The translations under genes were made by a program, and so were the position numbers. Below the pieces are notes generated by a model. It saw nothing but the letters and a program-made list of their open reading frames with translations. It ran no database searches and was not told the DNA's origin. Below are positions 56,890 to 64,000 of a stretch of DNA of 64,000 bases, piece after piece (the first letter of the stretch is position 1; every line of letters begins with the position of its first letter). This stretch comes from Ifrita kowaldi (taxonomy: Eukaryota; Chordata; Aves; Passeriformes; Cinclosomatidae), in NCBI GenBank assembly GCA_013398055.1, contig VZRS01006709.1:336213-400212 (forward strand). Reading direction: 5' to 3'.

Positions 56890-59047
56890 GGCAGTAAGTC
56901 TGAGGCCAAGGCAATGGGTGTTATTCTTGTGGCTTCTATTACCCCTCAGCAAACTGTTGGTCACAGCTTTGTGCTGCAAACTCTGCACATGTGCCTACTG
57001 GCAGGCATGCCTAATACATTCCTGTGCTCAGGCTCTCAAAAGGCTTTGCGCCTTCCTAGGGAAAGAAAAGACAGGGAAATAAAAACAACCACTCATGGAA
57101 TTTCAGCTGAGTGTGGCTGTGTGATAATATTTTGCAGGTTTCCTGTTTAATTTGTTCAATGTGTTGAGCTTCCATGCAGATTAACTATACAATCAAACAC
57201 TGAAAGTGAGGAGATTGATGTTCTTTGCCAAACTCACAAAGTCCGGGGAGAAGAAGTTATCTGCAGTTATACATTATCAGTGAGTCTTTTGCAGAGAGAA
57301 TATGGAAATGCATGTTCCTTATCTGCAATGATGTTATGCAGGCCAGCAGACATAAGTTCCTGAAAAAAATTGCTAACAAAATGACAGATATTCAAGCCAT
57401 CTTAATAAGAAAAGATCTAACACCTTGCTTGCTTTTGCCTGTTAAACCCTTCCAGCCGTGTGGGGCTTTTGCTGACACAACTGCTCCACTGCTTTGTGTT
57501 CTCTCACTGTTATCACCCTTGTTGCTTTCTTAGAAAGTCTGTCAAAGCAGGGGAGGTCCATGGGTCACAGAGAGACATCCTGACTGAGCAGTGTGAAAAG
57601 CCTGGGTGCCTTTCTGTGTGTCTAATTGACTCTTAAATGTGAGGCCCTACCGCATTTTGGCACAAGGAATACAGATAAAGTAGATGCCCCACCGCATCTT
57701 TCATTCAAGCAGCTCCTCTTTCAGAGTACTTCCACATTCAGTTTATGCTGTTTCTCTTCAGGATTTGTCTGTTTTCTTTGCTCCCTGGCCCTTGTCATTC
57801 TGTGATGGATGGCATGTGTAAGGGCTCTGCTGCTCGCAACGGCACTGCCCAAAAAGTGACCTGTAGGAAATGCTGTGAGGCTCCCTTCCATTTTCGTTTT
57901 GACCAAGTCCTTGTGTCCCCGATGGCATTTCAACCTTCATCTACATGTAGGAAATGCAGAAAGTGTTTTCCTTGCCCTTCCTGCCTCATTCCTGCCTGCC
58001 ATGGGCAGCCTCAGACAGTGGGCAGAAGCCTCGCCGGCGGCAGGAGCGGTCCTGCGTGACAGGCACAGCAAGGAGAAGTGGAAAGGAGCCAAGCTGGCAG
58101 GAGATGCTGTGGGGACAAAGGAGGAAGGGGTAAAGAGGCAAGGGGAGGGCGGTGTCAGGGGGAGCCATGTCTAGTTATCATTTATAAGCATTTTTGTCTC
58201 TTCTAAAAGCATTTTTACCCTGCAGACAAGGTCCTGTCTTACCAGCACCGTACAATTGGCACAGACTGTGATGAAAGTCAGTTACCTCTTGCAACAGTGG
58301 AAGCTGTAGCTGATCTTGATCCAAGTGCACAATGCTGTAGTTTTATCAGCACAAGCTTTCTCATATGCCTGGCAGGTCTGATTAACTTTTGCAAAACTGC
58401 GACTGAAAGGAAACAAACACAGTGTAAATGAAAAGAATAAAAAAACCCCAAAGAAACAATCTCCTTTCTGTCATGTCTGTGAACAGCTTTTACTGTTTTC
58501 CCTGGAGAGCCTGCATGCTTGGACAGCGAGTTACTGTGAATTAGTGAGGGTCACTGCCATTGATTAAATCCTCTTTTATGTTTCCCGGTAACTCCTGAAT
58601 TATGGCAAGAGTTGAGCATATTAATTTAACACTTTTCTTTTTTTCACTGACTGCTCTGATGGAGGAAAAAATCTGCAAGTCATTTTGAGCCGATAATACT
58701 GAATTAAAATAAAAATCAGGAACAAAATGGCATCACTCTTTTATTCCCAGTTTCACATTGCTATGTTGAAAGAACAGTCAATAACTAGTTGAAGTCTTTA
58801 GCACAAAAATTTTCATCCTTGCAAATGTGGTTAAGCTTTTAATTTATGCAAGATATGGACTCGGACTACAGCAAGTGAAATATGGTAAAATAAGAAATAC
58901 TGCCTTTGTATTTCAAACCTCTGCAGCTCATTTTCTTACATTGTGACAAAAGACTACAACCTTAACTGTTTAATGACAGAATGAAACGGTCAGCACAAGC
59001 CTCAGTAGTAAGGCTCTTACTTAATGCTAATTATTTTTGTTGGAAAT

Positions 59048-59160
59048 TTTAAATATTATTATTTTAAAAAATATAAAATTTATATTCAGACAATATTTAT
59101 ATGTGCTCTTATATAAATGAATATATGTATACACATATATATGTATATACAAACACACAC
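59048..59160 (+). repeat. AT-rich repeat with TATATG units
   Basis: TTAAATATTATTATTTTAAA, then ATATATGTATACACATATAT and CACACACTT form an imperfect TA/CA repeat. Confidence 0.8.
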
Positions 59161-61200
59161 TTATAAAAGTGTATGTATTTAAACATATTGGTTTCAGGAT
59201 GGTGTGTGGGCACTTGTTTTTCCAAAATCAAAAATTGTTTTCATAGCATTTGGAGAACACACTGAAATTTCCAAAATTATCCGGGGGAGTGGGAGAAAAT
59301 GGAAACCAACGTATGAGAAGATTTTCTGGTCATGAAATGCTGGGCCTTTACCTGATCCATCCCAGTGCCACCCTGACAGATGTGCCTACCCTGCATGTAC
59401 AATACCTATGGATGCCATTCCCAGAGAAGTCTCCCTCTCAGACATTTTGCTGATGTCTAGAGCACTTCCTGCCACAAACCTGTTGTCCACACCAGCAGAG
59501 GAGCATAGAAAAGGTTGTCACTTTCTTCTTAGTCAGGAGCTTTTTAATTATGGAAGACTACTCTGTCCCTCTCCTGTCTTCTGCTGGTGTCGCAGCAGGC
59601 ATCACTGCATTTGGTCACTCACTGCAGACCACATTTTCCCAACTACCACTGTTTATGCTGCTCTGGGCTCAGTTTCCAGGGAATTAAGGGTTTCCCTGGG
59701 CTTTCCTGGGATGAGGAAGGCTGCCTTACATGTGGGACAGGCCATGCTGCTACCTTCAACAGTCACCCACTTATTGGGCATGTGCATATTAGTTCTTTAT
59801 TTGGACTTCTCATAATTATGGTGGGATGGTGCTGCTTGTTTTTTGTCTTATTGGAATAATAATTAAGGGCAGCTTATCAGCAAGTCCCCACAAACACACG
59901 AGGAACAGATACCAAAACATAATCAAGAGTGTCCAGTTTGTTAGGACATTTTCTTGCACAGGACTCTGTTGGAGACCTTTTGGTGTCTCTTTGAGTGCTC
60001 CTGGTCTGGATGTTATGGAGAATCATTTGACCATGATGGCCATTTGTGTCCTTGGACAATATTACAGCTGTTCAAGAAACAAAATGCCCTGCAGCTGGAG
60101 GTACTGCTCAGCAACAGTGACTCCCCGGAGATTCAGGCAGGGCACAGCTGAGTGAGGATGGGCTTACAGGCTATCACCCATCAGCAGTCCAGCTGCAGTA
60201 CCCCATATTAGCCCTCCCTGCTTGTGTGGTAAAGGTGTTGTCTTAAGCCTCAGGGGAAACAAGGTCAAGTATAGGTGTTTTGCCTATGCACTGGAGCACA
60301 GGCTGGTTTACAGCTAGCACACGGATCAAATGAAGGGTAGCATCTCACAGAGGGACTGCATCTTCTTGTGAAGCCTGTGCTCAAAGACCAGTACTCATGT
60401 GGAATATTAGAGGTCTATAACTTAGAAAGCCTGAAACGGTTTGAGGTTTACACATACAAGAAACGTTACTGCTACAACACAGTAGAAATTGAGATGCATC
60501 GGCTGGAACCCTAAGTGTGTTGGCTGAGCCTTTTCAATGCAGTGTCCCCTTCTGGGTCCAAAATATCCTTAATTGATATTGATTCTGTTGATGGGCTTCC
60601 AAGCCTGTTGTCTTTTGCCTCAGGGAAAGGATATTGCCAAGCTGAGGTTTGAGGTAGGTGTATAATGTGGGTTGTAATGTTTGGCTGGAGCAAAAGCCTT
60701 TCTGTGAGACAAGGGAGGCTGTAGAGCTTGTATTTATGCTTTTAACTCTGTGTCAGATCGGTTGCACCTGGAGCCTTTGGGTAGCCCGTGACTCATAGCA
60801 CTTGAAATTAGTAAAGCAGCAAGATACCCTCCCTCTGCCTTTCTGTGTTACCAACCAGAGGTGCCTGCCATGGTGTGTTGTCTTGTCCCGAGGTGCACAC
60901 AATCAAATAATGTTGTTAGTGCTTCGTGCCGTATTCAGAAGCAGCGCTTTGGTTCTCGCTGTGGCTTACAAGTTGTAAGACTGTCGTAGGAGAGCTCCAA
61001 AGGGTCAAAGCAGGCTGTCATTAAATGTGCCCTTATGCTTTAAGGACAATACACATCCTTGTTTCTCAGGGGTTTTTGCAGAAGCATTGCTAGTCTGGTT
61101 GGGGTTTCGCTCTCCATGGCTTGCCTAGCTCAACTTGAGTAAAGGATGTTTTCCCTTTTGAGGATGGCCTAATCACCAGCACATTCTTTTATTTCTTTAG

Positions 61201-61378
61201 CGGTGCCCCTCAAATTGAAGGAAATGAAAAACCAAGAGGCTGCTGTGGGTCAGAAGCTAGTGCTAAGGTGTGAAACCACTTCAGAGTATCCTGCGCTCAG
61301 ATTCAAATGGTTAAAGAACGGGAAGGAAATAACAAAAAAAAACAGACCAGAAAATATCAAGATCCCAAAAAAACAAAA
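61201..61378 (+). CDS. NRG1: NRG1 (neuregulin-1), first immunoglobulin-domain exon
   Basis: This 178-base exon lies between a pyrimidine-rich acceptor (TTTATTTCTTTAG) and a GTAAGT donor. It starts in phase 1 and ends in phase 2. It reads VPLKLKEMKNQEAAVGQKLV, then LRCETTSEYPALRFKWLKNG and a basic end (KEITKKNRPENIKIPKKQ). This is nearly identical to chicken ARIA as I remember it (VPPKLKEMKNQEVAVGQ...) and clearly homologous to human NRG1 (LPPRLKEMKSQES...). The exon encodes the first half of the C2-type Ig domain of type I/II neuregulins, which binds heparan sulfate in the extracellular matrix. The first disulfide Cys (LRCE) and the core Trp (FKWL) are present; the partner Cys lies in the next exon, which I do not find before 64000. 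The upstream exon should end in the first base of a Thr codon if it is the ARIA type. Confidence 0.95.
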
Positions 61379-64000
61379 GTAAGTACAAAGTAATATCTCT
61401 CAAGTGGGGCTGGGAGGGCTGGGAAGTGATGTTCACCAGAACACAAGCATTGAAGTTGTTAACTGGAGTAACACAAAGCTGAAAGCTGTGAGTCACAGGG
61501 GAAGAAAATTTAAGGAAACAGATACCAGTGTTATTTTTCCTTAAAGTATGAATGAAGTGTGAGTGTGGTATAAATATTTCATAATTAATTTTCCCTTTTC
61601 AGTTTCTATTTGTTTTCTGATAGCCAAAGGCTATGATTTTAAACAGTAAACCTTGGAGACAGGCCATTTTTAAACTGCTAACAAGAACAGAGGTACCTTA
61701 TGTTTATTGCCTAAAATCAAAGAACATTTAAAATCGTCAAAGGAGTGCAGATTTTGAAATATTTTAGAGATTTGCTTTTCAAGCAGTTTAGTCCTTAAGA
61801 AGGGCTGGATGCTGTCCTCATTAGCTCTGAATGTCTTATGCAAGCATGCAGTAGTCCTTCACCAGAGGCATTCCTGCACTGGCAGAACAAGGCACTGGTG
61901 TAGCAGATGTCAGATGAATAGCAAAGCATACAAATCCTATCCTCCTGTCTGGTGGAAAGTGCCCCCTACATGTGGCTGATGACCAGTGCCAAAAGATGGA
62001 CTGGTGCCTTGTTTCTGCAGGGGAGAATGCTTTTGCTGCATTGAGACAGAAGAAGGCTTTTGCTGTTTGATCTCTATTTTGTTGTTCCGGTTAAAAAGTT
62101 TTAATTGCCACCAGCTATGAAAATCTGTTTGAACACAGTCCTTCAACTCTCACTTCTGTTCTCAGTAGGCAGGGCTGCTCTCTGCTGCACCATGCCATGC
62201 CTTTCCTTCATTCAAGATGTAGAAGGTTTGGAATGGACTCTGCACGAGATTTTTCTTTCCAAGGTGTTTAGTGCCCCCATACTTTGTGTCAGAGCTCACC
62301 TCGATAGACAAAACAAGCCGTAGTCAAATAGACATTTGACTTTTTAGGGTTATTCAGGTTAAAATTGAGAAATCCTGCCCTCCTTTGCAGTTTTTTGTAC
62401 CCCAGCCTGGGGCACAAGGTGAAACATGAAGAGGAGCAGAGCAGCATCACCACAGCCCCCATGCCACGGTCGCACAGATGTCAAGAAGGGACCTGTGATG
62501 TCTCCTTCCAGCATTTGCAGAATGGAGTGGTTCCAGGTGGCAGATAGCCTGGCAAATTGTCTGGACTCATTTGCAGAGCCATATGTCTCCGTCAGAGTTG
62601 TATTTTCAGTCTATTCTGTAAAGAAAATGTTCAGATTAGAGCCTAGCCCTCAGCTTTCCCAGCTGCCTTTGAGCAGCAATCAGTATTTTCTCCACTTACA
62701 TTTTGGCTGATGCTGATTGACCAAACTCACTGGGGCTAGGATTTCACCTTCTGGGGATGGACTTTATCAGTTCAGCATTGAATCAGGAACTGCCTTTTGC
62801 CAGCTCACTTCTTCGTGGTTTTTTTGCCCCCAAAAAGCTTTGAGGAGCTGTCAGAAGGGAAACTGATAGCTATTGATTTGATATTGATGCATGTGGAACG
62901 TGCGGGACTATTTTTGAGCTTGATGTGCCAAAAAGTGTTTAAAATTCCCCAAAAGATACATGATGAAAAAGACTAAAATTGTGCCTTTTTCTGGAAGATA
63001 GAAGTACAAAGTCATCTCACCGTAAGTGGACAGGGCGCAGGCTTTGACCTGTATTTCACACATTTGTGCTTCCCCAGTCACGATGATACCACTGATTGTT
63101 GGAATTTCTCTGTTGTGTTTTGGAAATGTCAGTGTGGAATGGAGAAGCACTTCCAGTTAGAGACATGAAAGTCACTAGATGTAGAGTGCAAAAGGAAAGA
63201 CAAGGGATGTCGGCTGACATCTGAAAGATTTTCTCTGCCTTCCTACTTCGACATTTTAGTTTGGGGGTGCGTCAGTGCTTTGCCATTTCTTCTTTTGCTA
63301 TTCATGTGTGCATCTGGGACTGAGTAGAAATGAACAGCTTAAGAGAAAATAAGATTTTATTTTGATGAAAAGTGGGACAGACACATGTTGTAAAGCTAAA
63401 GAAGAGTGGGGAAAAATGCAGTGTAAATGAATGCATAAAAAGACATGCACGTTTCAGTAAGCAAAACCGCATTAAAAAGACCCCATTGCAAATTAGAGGA
63501 GTATCAGATCAAGGAGGTTTTTTCCCCACTTATGTTCTGTGCATTTTTTCATGATAGCACACTGATAAATGTTTGTCATGTTCACATGCTGCTGTATTGT
63601 TACAACAAGCATTTTAGTGTGAAATTTTTGCTATTACCAAGTGTGAGAAACATCAACTACAAAGGTTAGAGTAGTTCATAAACTGTCTGGGATTAATGTT
63701 TGTTTTAAAGTCCAAATGGCTACATTAAAAGTAGGCTATGTTTCTGAAGAACCATTAGCATGCAGAGTACCACAGCCTTATTGACATCTTCAATCAAAAC
63801 ACTTGAAAATAACACTTTCTAACATACTTACCGAAACCTCACAAAGTTTATATGTAGTGCCCAATGGCCACTGATTTCTGTAATACAGTATTTTGCAAGA
63901 AATCACCCTTCTCATTGTGTGATGGCGGAATAAAACCTGTTTATTGTTGGAATAAAAATAAATGTCTCTTTGATTTGGCTGCATAGCCAGAGCTAAAGCT
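61379..64000 (+). other. NRG1: NRG1 intron after the first Ig exon
   Basis: I looked for the second Ig exon (SELxIxxAxLADxGEYxC type) and did not find it, so the window ends inside this intron. No repeat family is recognised. Confidence 0.75.

Larger units (their letters stand above)
49621..61200. other. Non-coding stretch, probable NRG1 intron upstream of the Ig exon
   Basis: No further exon is recognised before the acceptor at 61200. Contents seen are an A25 run at 52286-52310, a possible CR1 scrap near 51498-51535, an N at 54387, G/T-rich and A-rich tracts at 56590-56890, and an AT-rich repeat near 59048-59160. Confidence 0.5.

Noticed and set aside
57745..58059. Cysteine-rich frame with CRKC words
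   Set aside because: It arises from a short repeated GTAGGAAATGC word; the spacing fits no zinc-binding family and nothing supports translation.
59408..59815. Open frame of 135 codons
   Set aside because: No recognisable domain and no exon signals.
1..64000. CRISPR arrays, operons, prokaryotic mobile systems, tRNA or rRNA genes
   Set aside because: No regularly spaced direct repeats, no dense same-strand gene clusters, and no cloverleaf or rRNA-like sequence noticed by eye.

Overview
The window is vertebrate nuclear DNA, almost certainly from a bird. Three things support this. Many truncated CR1 retroposons carry the typical avian 3' end. Split genes have vertebrate-type splice sites. One exon translates to nearly the same residues as chicken neuregulin-1 (ARIA) as I remember it, with a few substitutions, so the bird is probably not chicken. 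I see no prokaryotic gene structure, CRISPR array, tRNA or rRNA.

Layout, with all genes on the plus strand. (1) Positions 1-13.8 kb hold the 3' part of TMEM175, the lysosomal/endosomal K+/H+ channel. Eight coding exons lie at 3512-12293, followed by a long 3' UTR. The N-terminal exon(s), including the first FSD pore motif, are not visible. The 5' intronic part holds a CR1 element split by an inserted solo LTR. (2) Positions 15.15-17.47 kb hold the complete small gene ATP5ME (subunit e of mitochondrial ATP synthase). It has a CpG-rich promoter and four exons; the end of exon 1 and its splice donor are lost at a single N. (3) Positions 17.7-19.2 kb hold two abutting CR1 elements in minus orientation. 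(4) Positions 19.2-61.2 kb show no recognisable coding exon. This stretch contains two CpG-rich islands (about 30.2-30.7 kb, interrupted by a 116-N gap, and 36.3-36.75 kb), a 270-base polypyrimidine tract and several simple repeats. (5) Positions 61201-61378 are the first immunoglobulin-domain exon of NRG1. The long upstream stretch is therefore probably NRG1 5' intron plus intergenic DNA, and one of the CpG islands is a plausible NRG1 type I promoter.

The three genes do not form a pathway: one is a lysosomal channel, one a mitochondrial ATP-synthase subunit and one a secreted or membrane growth factor. What is notable is their adjacency. From memory, the human TMEM175 and ATP5ME genes lie apart in 4p16.3 and NRG1 is on 8p12. 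I found no convincing new biological system. The best leads are the unassigned CpG islands, the assembly gaps that appear to remove exon sequence, and the precisely datable LTR-in-CR1 insertion.
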